From Lepturacanthus savala (lineage: Eukaryota > Chordata > Actinopteri > Scombriformes > Trichiuridae), in the NCBI GenBank assembly GCA_030544235.1, contig CM060468.1, positions 8,779,758 to 8,843,757 of the forward strand: a DNA stretch of 64,000 bases, written 5' to 3'. The notes under the pieces were generated by a model, which searched no databases, had not been told where the DNA came from, and was given only the letters and a program-made list of their open reading frames with translations. Position numbers and translations under genes: made by a program. This document shows positions 13,064 through 27,270 of the stretch, in pieces (within the stretch, counting starts at the first letter, position 1; each line of letters opens with the position of its first letter).

Positions 13064-14452
13064 GCTGATGTCTTTTCTTTTTTTAAGGGAAGATTCTCAT
13101 AATAGTGCCTTGCTGTCCTCATTCTTCTGTTGTGCATTACGACTGAAGGCTGAAAATAGAACATCTCTAGAGGGCATCCAATCGCGTGCATGCAACACAC
13201 ATACACAATAGCCTGCTTTTCATGTAATTGTGGGGAAAGGGGAATAGCCAATGAAATCAGTGTACAAGGACTCGTTCTGAAAGATTCATTTTATTCATGA
13301 TATCCATTTTTTTCCCCATCACATGACACAGAGGCATCGTAGATTCTGTGTGAATCCCTCTACACAAGCCGCTTGTTTGAACTTGTGAGTAATTTGTTTT
13401 AGTTCACTAAGCAAGGGATGCATATAATCCAGTGTAATTGCACAGGAAATGACATTTGTCAGAAGAGCTTAGATTTTATTGCTCTCACAGTTTGGTATGT
13501 TTGAGAACATGTTGACAGCAGGGATATAACACAGGAACACATGTTCCGCTGTGTAACAGCAGGAAGTAACCAATTAGAGTCTGTGAGGAAGCTGACAGGA
13601 GGTTTCTATGTGCGCGTCTGTCGTTCAGGTTCAACGGCCACGAATGACGGCATGTCCAGGAGTCGGTTCGTTTTTAATCTTAGACGTTTGCGAAAAGGTC
13701 TGTACACCTTCGTCCTCACTGACAGGACATGTCAGACACAGTCTTAGCACAATGTACATGTTGAGAAACGTGGACCTGTTATCCACAATCGAGCGTTTTC
13801 AAAAGTTTTCATGGAGGCATGTTCAGTCCGTCAGGTCTAATGAAAGAACATAAAGTGAATCTCTTCAAGGCTTGACTGTGTTCCCGTTTGGCGATTACTT
13901 CACTGTCTGATGTGCCTGACGTGAACAGAACACCAAACCTACTGGCTTCACTTAGATTGTCTCTTTTCTTACTGGGGGCCTTTATTTACTCAAGCGTATT
14001 GAGGCCAACGACCATTATAGGAACGAGGCCACAATTAGAGACAGGCCTCTATTTCTATTTGAGCAAAATGGAGTACCTCATGGATTTTATGTCTATTTGA
14101 ATAAAATATGAGGATCACTTATTGAAAAAGTACAGTTATACAACTGTATGCATACAGAACATTAACAAAAGGCAACTTCCTGGTTAAGACAGCTTACCGC
14201 TCCAAAGTTTAACCATATTTTTAAAAAAAATCCTCCAATTCTGTTTAGTCCTCCTCCTCAGATTCCTCCTCCTCTTCATCTTTCCCTGTAATCTCCTCAT
14301 TACTTCAGCCTCTGTAACAAGCTCCGCGGCTGCCATGGTAACGTTAGCCTACCGGTGATTTGACGTTTGCCCCTGTCAGTCACTGTCCATGTTACATGAC
14401 CAGGTCACCATAGCCATGGCTTTATATTTTAAGTTCTCTGGTGGCTTTCTAA

Positions 14453-14985
14453 TGCGCTAAACAGTCTTGTCTGTATAATTTTTGCGTTCAATTACTGTAT
14501 TTTCTGGACCATAAGGTGCCACCATAAGCTTTTATCTTTCTCAAAAATCCGTGGTACGCCCTACAATCCATTGTGCCTTGTGTGTTTGAAAGGATTGAAA
14601 GGCACTTCACTTGATTAACTGTCCGACCATTTCCCGCTGGGCAGGAACGTAAGGGACAGAATCCGTACGTATGCTGGCAGCGATAAACCAATCAGAAAAC
14701 AATACAGTGGATGTCAAAGTGGCAAACACACCTTTACTGTGCCTTTTAATACGGTGCATATGTATAGGTTAAGTACAGAAATAGACCCCGTAATTGAGAA
14801 AGCGCCTAATAATTCGGTTCGCCGTAAGGTGCAGAAAATTCGGTAGACATTTAAAAACATTAATTCTAATAATAGCCCGTCCTGTATTAGAGACCAGCCT
14901 TTATTTACCCCCACCAACAGTGAGGCTGGCCAATGTTAGAGACCCGGCTGCTGACAGAATACCGACCAATATTGGAGAATTTATG
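14453..14985 (+). mobile_element. interspersed repeat, copy A (interrupted)
   Basis: The segments 14453-14494 and 14844-14985 match, in order, the reverse complement of 38765-38955. Shared phrases include cgctaaacag, gacatttaaaaacatt, aataatagc, cccccaccaacag, ggccaatgttagaaac-like and agaataccg. A related piece (gcctttatttactcaagcg) lies at 13979-13997. The class is unknown. The family repeats the phrase 'attagagac'. Confidence 0.6.
14495..14843 (+). mobile_element. 349-bp TA-insertion MITE nested in the repeat at 14453-14985
   Basis: The terminal repeats are CTGTATTTTCTGGACCATAA and, from the right end, CCGAATTTTCTGCACCTTAC (18 of 24 positions match over the aligned ends). TA flanks both sides (14493-14494, 14844-14845). 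The interior is the 'gcgccttataatccggtgcg'-type fish repeat. TA duplication places it in the Tc1/mariner/pogo superfamily. The empty site is preserved at 38914-38915. Confidence 0.75.
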
Positions 14986-16429
14986 GTATTTTCACCTCCC
15001 TCTATTTTAATTTTGCCAAAGAGCAAAGAGAATCAGCTCAACACCTCCACCAAGTGATTGGTTGTGAATTTATTGTTAAGCTATGGATAAAAAAAGTAAA
15101 AAACACTCACCACTCCATGAGGGCTGAATGCATACAAGGACTGCAGTAAATCAAGAGTCTTCTCCCACATCTGGACTGCTGGCCTCTATCCTGTTTAGAT
15201 AATGGGCAGCACGAGGCACATAATGGATTAATGGGTTTCTTTGCTTCAAGTATGCCTGCAGTCAATTGTACCGTCACAAAATGTTACTGACATTATCAAA
15301 GGATTGACCTCTACAATTAGATAAGTCCAACCCAAGACTGTTCACCTTGGCAACCACACAGTCTGCCAAACTATGTCCTGTATGGCTCTGAATTACCTCA
15401 AAAAGCAGAAAATGTTCCGCCATCTTACCTTGTTTGCTAACAAATATTATCTAAAGATGAATGTTAACTGATCAACATAAGAAGGAAACAGAAGTTGAAA
15501 ACTTGAAGACCATGAAGAAGGATAAACGTTTAGCATCACAAAGCTCCCATTGTCTCAATGAACTCTTCACATATTTTTGACGATAAGTACAAAACGCTTC
15601 CTCTGCCTTTCTGGCCATATGTTTAAATGTCTTCAGCCAGAAATGAGTAATAATTGGGATATTCATTTCAAAATCCCCCAAATCGTTTCTCTTGTGTGGC
15701 AAAACCTCTCATGTTCAGAAATGTAGTGCAAAACTTTTGTGTCCCATAGAATGTTGGTAAATGCATTATGTCCCAAAAGGTCTGCAGGTGAAGCAAAGGA
15801 CATATCCAGTTGGTATTGAACATAACAGCCATTCTGTTGGTGCTAGTTGTCTGTGACAACATGTCCTTTGGTAACAAACAAACCCAACATCCTAGGTCAT
15901 CTTGATGTATCACAATCTGGTAGGGTTCATTTGTGCTGGTGGTTTTAGCACTATCCAGTGTGGCAGCCATTAACATCCAGGAGACAGAGTTGTAGCATCA
16001 GTACAGCTGCTAACAGTAGAAACATCACCTGTTTTTGGGTGAAAAATGTTGCAACAAAGGGTATTTAGTGTACCAAGGTTGCTATCTATAGCTTATTTTA
16101 CTTTTTTGAGTTTATGATTTTTCCAAACAACCAGGCAAGCATTTCTCCATGTTGCGTAAAATCTTGACTGCAAAATTCACATTGGACCTTGGAGTCATTA
16201 CATGAGTTATTTCATAATACTGCATTTTAAATGCACAAAAATACTTAAAAAAAAGCTAATGATGAAGCTTAAGGCCATAGGGCCCCCATTGGCTGCAAGG
16301 TCCTTGGCATGTGTCCACTTTGACCATGCGGTAATCCGTCTATATTTGTGTGTATGTGTGTGTACAGTACAGTGTGTCTGAGACTGTGGGTGCCTGAGCC
16401 TCAGGATAAGAATGCATACCAGAGTGAGT

Positions 16430-16819
16430 GAGTGAGCAAGCGAATGTACAAGTGGAGCAGGATCAGGAAGCGGGGAGGGAGAGAGAGAGAGAGAGAGCGC
16501 AGGGAAGGAGACAGAAGAAACACAGTGAGGGGGGCTTTGTGCAGTGGCAGATAGTGCAGGAGCAAGTCGCGATTCCCTGGGAAAAAGGGAGGTGCATCCT
16601 TCCATCTTCTAGTTTCTGTCAGACGGAGGATTCCCCTGCTCCTGGAGCGCGGCTCTCTCCTCTAATGTAACAGGACTTTGTTGTGAAGCGAGAGAGAGAG
16701 AGAGAGGCGCACAAGAACGTGGGAGAGGGAGTTTTGTACCCAACCGGCTTGACAGATGGCACCGGCAAAATGATCTTTGACTCTCACCCAACGGCCGGTC
16801 CTCTCTCCACTCACTGAGG
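16430..16819 (+). other. leader-like block, possible non-coding first exon
   Basis: A locally GC- and purine-rich segment contains two GA repeats (about 16479-16497 and 16690-16706). It reads like a vertebrate 5' untranslated leader and ends at CTGAG|gtaacg, a usable donor. Its ATGs open only short frames: the one at 16757 stops after five codons and the one at 16770 stops just before the donor. No protein is encoded. If transcribed it could be an upstream leader exon of gramd1b, about 30 kb away, or of an unannotated lncRNA. Its 132-codon minus-strand frame is a low-complexity shadow of the GA and GT repeats. Confidence 0.25.
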
Positions 16820-18026
16820 TAACGTATGTCCGCTCCTTTCCACAGCTTTTAATGCTCATACATGCATTCCGCTGCACAGTGTGCTTGAACGAATGTGCAA
16901 AATGAATCTGACAGCTCAATGTGTGTGAAAGTATGTCTGAGATTTTTAGTTCGCTGGGCAGTGGGAAAGAGGGATGCGAGTGTGGACAGGTCTGATCTAG
17001 AAGTACTCTGGCTCAAGCACCACCTCATCAGCACCTAGTCAGCGTGGAGTTATTGAACACAGCTGGGTTTGTTGGAGCTGTTTGTCAACTGTGTTTATCA
17101 GTAGTGTTTCCTCTTGTGATAGCACTGTACCATGGCTGACCTTCATATACTGTAGAGTAACCAGAGCTCCGCAACAAGGGTGGTCATAACCAGCTGAAGG
17201 GCAGCTCTCCTGCCAGCACTTTTTTTTTTTTTTTCAGTAAACCAGCACCCGCCTGCACTTTTTTCTTTTTCTTTTTTTTCCCCTAACCGATCTCCCGTAA
17301 ATAAAACCGATGTGGCTTTTCTCCTCGCCCCGGCTGGCTGCAGCGGGCTTACAAATCATGGTGGCACAACAGAAGCATGTGGTGTGCTGGAAATAATAAG
17401 CAGTGTCCCTGGAGTTCCATGTGATGCGGAGTGTTGCATGGTCAGCAATCGTGGAGACACCTGGAGAGTTTAGCATCTGTGTGGACATTATTATAGGGGG
17501 AAAAAAAGGTAGTTTAATCCCCTTTGAGATTGCAAATAAAAATATACCCATACCTGAGAAATCAACTGTAAACCATCTGGTTTAAGCTAAGACACAAATT
17601 CTTATCTATAAATAACAATTTAAATGCAACATGAATTCATATCTTGAATAACTGATGTAACATGCAGATGCACTATGAGTTATACATATATAGATGCATA
17701 TATAAGACCATAAAAGTGGAAATTAATGGTTATATCTTCATGAACACATACATAAACATACACATCGAAATTTTGATTTCTGCTCTGTTCATCAGACTTG
17801 TTGGATGTTTGCCAGCCTTTCTTTTACGGTCTATGCCGTCAACGCATTGTGCTAGTGTCTCCCAAACGGCCCCGCAGGGTTCAAAATGTATTGTTTCATT
17901 TCCTTTAGAAAGTTTGCATTAGAAATAATAGTTGAGTGACTGAGCTGTCTGTATCGTAATTCACTCACCTTCCCTCGACGCCTCCTGGATCACGCACCGC
18001 TAACTTGCTATCGCTCTCGCTCAGGC

Positions 18027-18028
<2 letters not shown>

Positions 18029-18068
<40 letters not shown>
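18029..18068. repeat. (AC)20 microsatellite
   Basis: Uninterrupted AC tract of 40 bp. Confidence 0.98.
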
Positions 18069-18071
<3 letters not shown>

Positions 18072-21000
18072 ACACCACTGTCTCCTGTCCTCTTAACTCC
18101 TGCTCTCAGCGTGAGCTTGATGTTCAGAGAAATCCTCAGAACAGAACATTGATTCTACTTAATTGGTGAAATATGACCGCTATGTGATGAAATACAATAA
18201 ATAGCCTCAGCTGGTAGCAGCACAAATGCATTATTGTAGCATTGCCAACGATATTGGAGATTCACTGCATTGCTTTGACTACACACTGTAGTGACTGAAG
18301 AAAATCATGTTACTTTTAACTGACAGAATACAAAGGATATGTTTACTGCATGTGTATTTTAAGGTTGAAAGCAATTTAATCCACTGGAAAACCATCTTTG
18401 ATGTTGCTGATTATGTTAATTAGATCTCAAGATTAAATATTAGATGATCACAACAACCGAGCAACAAAACGATAATAACGAACACCGAACACATTTAAGC
18501 TTTATAACTTGACAGCGTTAAACAGCTTTTGATGTGCATTTTCAAAGCACTGGTGGTTTGGCAGATAAGTATAGAAACCGTAGGTATTGTCAATGAAACG
18601 TTTATTTCAAAGTTATAGCTCCCCAGGGTTTTATTCTTTGTACTCTTCATTTATCATATTTTAGATAAGGTTTGCTAGCAATCCAACACATCACTGACCT
18701 GAATTTCAATCATCAATCAGTCTTCATCCTCAACAAGATTGCATCAGAAGGTGGAAATTAAGGCCAAAAATGGTTATTTGCATGAATCCAAACTGCTGAG
18801 ATATAAACCTGCTTTTCCATATTACTGATCTATACAAATACCAGATGATAATAATAGAACCATCTAGACTCTCGGCATGAATGTGTACTAGAAATCCTGT
18901 ACTTGAAGCTAATTAAATATTTAGCAGACACAGCAAAGCGGATGTCAGACCATATTTAATCACGTTGTCTATCAGACTGTTTTGAGGTTAATGTTATTCA
19001 GACAATAACAGTTTTAGTCTGTCAACAAAACCTCCAGGGCAGCGTAGTATTTTAATTTTTGATCTCAGCCTTTCGCAGCATATCATACTACACCAGATAG
19101 CGGATCAAACGCCTTCATTTAGTTGTATCAATATGTGCTGCAGCCTCCCGTTTGTAATGAGGCGTCCGCAGGTGCAAGGTTCAGACTGTGGCGTTTTGTC
19201 ACTGTCAGTTTAATGTGTTTATTTTTAGCGGCGCATTGACCCCGTTCAGAATGAAGATTGATGTCGGATCGCCTCCCGCTGCTTTCGCAGGGTCACTCTC
19301 CTGCTCTCGACTGTCCATACAGGAACTCGCAACATTTCCAGCATATGTAAATCACTGTCTCCCAGACTGACAGATTGACAGAGTAGGTAATTTGCAGTCT
19401 CCGCAGTGGTGCCCTTTAATCAGCTTCATTAAAAGCGACAGATCTCTAAGATTGTGATTATAAGCAAGTTTACTATAGGAAGTCATAGAGGCAAAACAGA
19501 GGTTTGCATTTGTAGTTTCCAATTAGAGTTTGACCTTTAGAATATTATTTGTCACACAAGCTGGAGGCAAAATAGATGCTTTCCCTTTTTTTTTTTACTT
19601 CAATACTATATATAATTTCCCTTGAATAACACACTTTTTTTTTTTTAAGTTTTTCACATTTTCTTGATTAAATCTTCCCCTTCCTTCTCAAAACATGAAC
19701 TGTTTAACTTATGCACATTTCAATAAGTTAATCAGTTGAGTAATTGCAATGTTGACATCAGGAAGAGGAGTTATCCGTGTCATGCATATTATCTTTTCAT
19801 AAGATAATTTTATATTATACAGCAGTAAATGAGCAGTGTGAGTCTGGTTCAACTCGCACGCTCTCCTGTGCTTCATCTGAGGTTATTTGATGTTGAACTG
19901 TGATAGCCACATTGTTATTCCTGACTCTAAATCATTATCATCACTTTTGGCCTTCTCCCCTCACCATCTTCCTGTAAGCAGCTACGTTATTATCTTGATA
20001 TAATCTCCATCTGGAGAGCTTAGATTCTCTCTTTTTTTTCTAGTATGATACTTTCTTGTAATATTCCTATAAGGTCAGACTCACTACAGTATATGCTGAG
20101 CTCTACAGCCTTTACATAAAGCGCCATACTGTGGTGTACTTTAATAAAAGGTCAGTGTTGAAACTGTATCCTTTGTAATCCCTGGGCTAATAAACAATCT
20201 TTATTAGCATTCCATGATTAATCGCCTGCTCGCTCCCTAATAGAAAGGCATAGCTGGCGTGTTTGAGTTGTATTAACAGGTGTAATCATAAACCCGATTG
20301 GCCCTAGATGTGAGAGGGGGGCATGCTGAGCTTTATTAAGTCCACTATTTAATTAGTGCCAAGTCTTTCTACAATCCAATGGGTCGTGACTTATCGACTT
20401 CCATGCTAATTTAAAAATGTCTCTCTTAGGATTTGTTGCACCTGTCTTACTGGAAGAAACTATACATATATATCTTCTACCGCTTGTATATGCTTTAGTA
20501 ACAAAAGATTGTGGCAGTCCAATTTTCCAGTTTGAAGCAGTTTGCAGCAGTAGTTTTTGTTAATGACTGAATTAAGAAGATGAATGAATGGAATTTAAAC
20601 ATCTCAAGGATGTTTGAGCCTCTGTCTCTGGAGGTATAGGGAGGATAAGTAATTATAGAGAAAATTATATTTCAGTTGAGATTTTGATCTAAGAATTTGT
20701 ACTTTACTACTAACGTGCATGAACTAGAATAGTATAGAAGGAAATAACAATCAGCCGTAGCCTTGGTTAAAATATATTTTAAAAGCAGGATTTTGACAGA
20801 AAGACTTTAAAGGAGTTAGATGGCAAACATAATCTTAAAGGCTCATTATGAAGGAAATTGTATTTGTTCCTCCTGTTTACCCGCCATAATATTGAGTTGA
20901 TTGTGATTAGTTATCAGTGTTGTGGATAGTATGAGACATAATTAGCTCAGTTCTGCTACTGCAGTTCTGTATTCCTGCTTTCTCATCTAGAAGAGAAAAT

Positions 21001-24000
21001 ATAACATCTAATGATCATTTCGCTAATGCGAGGAGACCGCTTACTTTACCCATGGGAAATTAACAAGCAGCTAGCAAGCAAAGCTAATGTACTCACACGA
21101 GAGAGAGAGGGATTCAAAAACAACAAACGAGGGATAGGTACAGGGCGATGTGTGATTAGCAGCTGCTATTCTGATGCTTGCATAAGAGAAGAAACTTTTT
21201 TATATTTCCTTGCTTTGCTTTTATATTGCTTACCGCCAACTGCAGATGTCTCCGAGAGGTAGCCTAGTGTGTACAATTCAATGAGTCATGTTTCAAAAAT
21301 CATATTTGTGTGAGTCAGTTAGCCATAATTGAATATTAAACCCACTTCCACTTTGCATATAACCTTTGGAGATTTGGCGCCTCATTCGAGTGGTTAACCC
21401 ACGCAACAGGGCTCAGGAGTGGAACAGTCGGGCCCATAAACACAGATTGTCTAGGCTTACACCACATCAAGTTTTAGTGCTGGATGATGAGAGTGGGGAT
21501 GCAGTGATGGAGGACTTTTATTATCTGACAACTGTAGTTTTTAATGTCTTATTTACTTGAAGAACTTTGTTGGTTTAGTAATTCCCTGCTCGCCATTTTA
21601 AAGGAGTCCTGAAAGAGTTATTGATCAAAGGAAACCAATAAATTCTGATTATGTGTGTGCAATCTGTTGTCAACAAATGCATAATTCACTATTTCTAGCC
21701 TTTTCTTCCCACAAGAGTCTTCCCTTCTCAGTTGTACTAAGGCTCGACTCTTCTGCAGGATAAAGGTTATGTGTCTGACACAGTTTTTGCTGGCAGACTG
21801 TGGATGCTGGCTTTAGTGTGTCACTGGCATCACCGTGTCAGCAGGTTGCACAGAGTCACAGACTGAACATCTTTGTTGTGAACAGTCTTAAAGGACGAGT
21901 TCACATTTTTAGACTGTCCAGTTCCGGTCAGATGTCCAAATCAACTTTGGAAGAGTTATGTCCTGCCATATTCTTTCCTTCTGTTCATATTGAATATTAG
22001 AAGATCCTTTTATAAATAGTGATGGGACCCAAAACCCATGAGCTTCCTACTGTATAAAAAATGTAGTATTAAGCTTTGTAGCGGTTTTCCTCCAACCAGA
22101 TTTCCAATATAATGGAAAGTGCACAGGGTAGATTCGAATCCTAGTAGGAAAAGAGACACAGTCCCCTACTATGGCCTATAAAATATTTCCAGAACTCGTC
22201 TATTGGTGCTTCAAATTATAAATCCAAGTGGAAAAGCTTTGAAATTACATTGATAAAAAGCCTAACACAATTATACCAGCTTGCATCAATGGACATTACG
22301 CTCTCACAAGCTATGGATCAAGGTCTTGAAGCAGTTATAAATAGAGAAACAGGCCGGAGTCCTGAATTGGGATGCATATGACCCAGAATTTGAACCTACA
22401 AGGAAATTGCTCCAAAACAGACCCTCCAACATTGTATCACTGGTGTGGGATCATTCAAGAAATTTACTGTACAGAGAGAAAAAAAAAAGTTCCAGAACAA
22501 ATCTAGGTCCAAATTGCAGGACAACATATTGACAACAAGTATGATTAAACCGTGAGCACTTCCCATTTGGGGAAAAAGCTACTGAAATCTGCTCTGTGCA
22601 CTTCCATTGAAAGCTATTCAAAATATGGTCTCCTTGCTTCAGATACATTGCAGGAATATGGGAAAAGGATCTAGATGTCAAACATATGTAACTATCCATT
22701 AAAAAGTTTATCTAACGCTTATATGAAGCTTTAGTCATTCAAATTGTTTAAATCAAGTAGATACCCTTTGATACGACTAACTCGGACAACTCCAGCCACA
22801 TAAAAGCTTCAGATAAACGTTTAAACAATAGCTCTTCTAATAGCCAATGTGAACAGAAAGAAGAAAACCTCTTTCAAACTGTTGTTTTAAGAAAGACTTG
22901 AACTCATCCTTCAAGGGATCAAGCTGCTCATTTTCTATGGCTCAACAAATCTCACGTACAGAGCCAAAAACACACCAGTGAGCCACATCGATGCAGTGGT
23001 TGACATGTTAGCTTCACTACAGTAGGGGTTAAGGAACATATCAACCAGTGCAGCGGTGCGGCTCCACTGGCTGTTTAATAGTGAACGCAGCACCATGACA
23101 GAGAGAAATGAGATATATCAGACAGATACACGCACAATACTTGTAAGGCATTTATTTTTGGTTCAGCTCTGCACATGAGATCTGTTGACAATGAGGAAAA
23201 ATATAGAAAATAAGGCCAGCGTGCCTGAATTCATGTCTCTATCAAACGTCTCACGAATTCACCAATCTGACACCAATCTTTCCAATTACTGCTAGAATCG
23301 TTTTTTCCCCCCTCGTCCCTATCGACCGGCCTTTCACTTGCTTTCTGCTTCTCGGTGTTTGACGTGGCTTAAAGAAATCTGTCCGCTGTCTATGTCTCAA
23401 CTGATCATTGATGACTCTATTTTAGACTCCAGTGTCACATGCTTAACAAATTAACCAAAAAGGAACATTCATTTCTCCTCACCACATCAATAATTATAAC
23501 AGTTTTAGTGGCACCGGCACAGCATATGTCAGCGCAGGAGTAATTGTCTTAATTAAAGTTGTTACAGCAAATCCATCATGTCTGAATTGCGATCTATTGA
23601 AGTAAATGGAGTTCAATAAAAGCGTGAGACTCCAAGTGCAAATCTCAGCTCGCATGGGTGACACCTGGCTTTTAGCAATAAATGACACATACACATAAAT
23701 AAACTGAACTGCAAAAAGCACTGGGGATGTGTTAGACAGTAAAGTTGAGAGCTGACAAGATGATATTTAAGGAATATGGTGTAATGAGACTCATAGTGTT
23801 AGATGCCTAGATGTTGGGCATATGCCTGCCCACCAGCTACCTGAAAGACAGCTGATGTCACATACACCATAGGCAGCTCAGGCAGGTAGAAAGTCACATA
23901 TAACAAGTTTAATGAAGTGGGCCCCAGAATGGATATCTGCATGAAGCGATGGCAGTGTTCATTAAAATCATCCAACTCTTGCACACTTGGCTGCTGAGCT

Positions 24001-27000
24001 AACATAATTAATGTGTCCAAAACTCCTACACCTCATATCTCAACTACAGCAGAAGCGAAAAGGAGCAAAAGAGTTGTCTCCAATCATTTCTTTTAATGAG
24101 ACCAAGCATGTGAATGCAGCTTTCTGGCTCTTTGATATAGGCCAACTGAAACAGATTCATAGAACAGCAGTTTTTTTTAAAGCCTTGATTTTTCTTGGAA
24201 ACGATAATCAATATAGTATTTGGCATATTTGATTATCTTATAGTTTTGTTTCAATTGCCAAATTAATGTTTGAAATAGCAAGAATTGACATACCATTACC
24301 TCTAATGTTCACCACTCATGGTTTTAGGTCCAATAAAATGCTGATTTAGTAGCCTTCTGTGTTTAATTGCCAGGTTGCAAAGGCGGGATTAAAACTTGCA
24401 GGTTTTTCTTTAAATTGCCAGCTGCACATAACATCAAATACTGGTGGAATCAAAGGAAAAATAGAACATCGGAGACAAAAAATAACTTCAAGCTATCAAA
24501 AGTCTTGATCTGTTGCTATGGTGTCACATGCCTTCTGAAATAGGTTGCTGTATGAGCATATACAGCAAAACAAAAAAAAATGTGCTACCCATAGAAATCC
24601 AAAGGAAGCAGTCACTTCATTCCCATCCTGTCTTGGGGGACATTTATTGTGCTGACTGATTTGCATGGACAAATTAAATTCATGAAGCAGACTATTATTG
24701 TACATTCCACAGTAGGAAAAAGCCACTAATGTGAAACCTGCCAGATGAATTGAATTGATGGATTTTCCACTTTCCTTCTCAGTGGGGAGTACTGTAAGAA
24801 AGATTTGCCTCCCTCCAGATTTGGGGGAAGGGAGAAGTCCCCTTATTTTATATGAACAAACTGTGACCGTTCATATTAGTCACACATTTTGAATCAGACT
24901 TCTATGGATCCAGATTCAAGTGTGAGTGTCAGTAAAACGGCGTGAATGTCAGTAGGCTATTTATAGCATCATTCCACATTTTATAGCATAGGTTAATTAA
25001 CACGTTATTTACAGATATCCAGGCGGCTTTTATTGGAGAGGTGATTCTTGTTTAGCAGATGCTGTCAAACTGATTAATTTCCTTGTTCTAGCTGCAACAA
25101 TACAGTAGAGCGAGCACAGGCCCATGATGACAGATTTATATTGATAGCAACCATGTTAAATGGTGCTGATCCTACACTGAGTGTAGCTAAAAATGTCTTT
25201 TTTGTCAATTGATCATCTGCCACTTGTTCTGACTCTTACATCCCCTATATAGTTGTAATTGTGCTGTTTTTTTGGGGCTGGATACAAGTCCAGCCTATAC
25301 GTCACCTATGTTGCCGATATTTTGGGATATATTTGGAGAGTAAAATTGCCCCATTGGTTAGTCAGTCAGTCTGTCATCATTCTATCATTTCAATTGGCTA
25401 GCTAGCCTGCAGCAGCCAATCCGCTCACTTTTACTCACCGTTTATTAATTTTCTATCTCATTGAGCTTCACTTTAACAGTAGCAATACATTACATCCATT
25501 AGAAGTTCTACTAGGAGGCAGAAGAATGACCAAACATGAAACACTCCAAGCAAGAGGGAACAAGAGAGAGAATGCTAAGTGCTAAGGCTAGGTTAGCTGA
25601 GTTAGCTGCTAAGCTAAAGTAACTAGTGATTGGGAGTTTTAATAAAGTTGCTTATAGAAGAAGACGACTAAGGCTAAGGCTAGGGCTCGGATGCAGAAAT
25701 GCTAAACTCCCGGAACATATAAGCTTAGATTTCAGGCGAGGGTACACGCTAACTCTCTCTGTAACAAACTGGCTACACTCACTAAATCTCCAGTGTTCAG
25801 ACGTATGCTAGGTTGCATTCTTTTGTCTTAACTGAACTTTTTATGAAAAGAATTAGTTTGATTTAACAAATTAGGGCTGCGCCGTAACATTAATATAACA
25901 ACATATTGATTTAGGAAAAGTTTAAAAAACACACATTACTGTTGAAAGTTAAACGCTTCTGTATTTGACAACGTGTTCCTCAGAGAGATGCTAAACATTT
26001 TTCTCCCGCTGTAGCTGGAAAGGTTAGAGGTGTTCAGCACTAATTACTGACAGGTAGCTGCTTCCAGATGGAGCCTCACTCCTGACGGTGGCTGCTTCCT
26101 CACACGTCACTGCTTTTTTGACACTGAAACATCAAGGTACAGTAGATTGCACGAGTTTTGCTTATAAATGAGTCTCCTGACAGATGTCCAACCTTCAACT
26201 AAACTAGGAAGTTAACTTTTGCATGCTCGTTTTCCCTCCTGACGTGTGGTGCAATGTATAAAACAGCTATTTTTAAAATCCAATGTCATGCGTACTTGAT
26301 TCTAGATTTTCCAGTTTCACTTTCAGCAACTATAGTAAAGATTTATGCTGCGTTTTACAAGGTAACAGCGTTTTAATTATATAACATCTGTTTCTGCCGC
26401 TTTTGTACTGTGAAGGCAAGGCCACATTAAGGGGACTTGGTGGGGGGGAGGGGGTGCCGTGGGCCCCTATTGAATATTGAATTAAATGAAAAAGTATGCA
26501 ATTTTCCATATCCCTACATAACCTCCTGCCTGAAGCATGGGACTTTAACTGTGTTGCTACAGAGAAAGTTTAGCATCATCTAATTATGTGAAATGGAATT
26601 TCAGCAGGGTTCTCCCTTAACAGAGTTAGCGTAATTTGCTTCAACTTCGATTGAATCCTTCTTTTGCAATAATACTAATATAAAAGAGAAATGTAGAAGT
26701 TTTTTTTTAGCCCAGCATGTCATCGAATTACTCTATAGCTTAACTTGTTCTACCGAATATATAGCATATGGCAGCATCTAGCGGAGCAGACCTGAAGGAA
26801 ATCTGGCACACTTGCAACCTATTTGTGTGCATCGTCCCTGATAAATAAACCAATAAATAAATATAGTAGTATTTTCACAAGTATGTTTTAATTGCGATAT
26901 AATTCAATCAAAATAATAATTGTCATGTTTTTATTACCTTTAGGTGTGTTCACACCCAATGAAACATATATATTATATGAATATTTGCATTGGGCTCGTG

Positions 27001-27185
27001 TGAATGTGTACATGCAGGTATTTTTATTTATATGCACAAAACATTACTTTTATTAGTTTTATTAAAGTTATAATATATAACTTGTGCAACTTATCCGAGC
27101 TGATTATCCTTGTTCCCACCAGAAGTCAGCTTTGCACATCTTTGGCTATGTTGGCAATAAACTGGTTCATAGTAAACTACTACAA

Positions 27186-27270
27186 GTGTGTGTGTGTGTG
27201 CGTGTGTGTGCGTGTGTGTGCGTGTGTGTGCGTGTGTGCATGTGTGTGCGTGTGTGTGTGTGTGTGTGTG
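27186..27270. repeat. compound GT/GC microsatellite
   Basis: GT repeats punctuated every 10 bp by a GC unit (gtgtgtgtgc), with a single CA interruption, ending in a pure GT tract. This suggests secondary expansion of a 10-bp unit. The Cys/Val and His/Thr frames over it are shadows. Confidence 0.95.

Larger units (their letters stand above)
7908..14452. other. non-genic
   Basis: Unique-looking, AT-rich DNA with the features listed separately at 10365, 12109 and 13038. Overlapping frames at 12191-12469 and 13541-13853 are under 100 codons and resemble no protein. Confidence 0.5.

Noticed and set aside
14240..14340. Minus-strand acidic tail (GKDEEEEESEEED then stop) resembling a protein C-terminus
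   Set aside because: Only about 18 codons are open upstream before a stop. The CTC/CTT-rich tract alone produces Glu runs.
15668..15976. 102-codon minus-strand frame that looks moderately protein-like
   Set aside because: No family resemblance or splice context, and the neighbouring minus-strand frame at 15472 is broken. It may be an old unclassified element but cannot be supported.
16207..16605. 132-codon minus-strand frame rich in Ser/Leu/Pro and His/Thr
   Set aside because: Complement of GA and GT repeats in the leader-like block; low-complexity shadow.
22110..22150. tRNA-like B-box (agattcgaatcc)
   Set aside because: No A-box at the right distance and no cloverleaf pairing.
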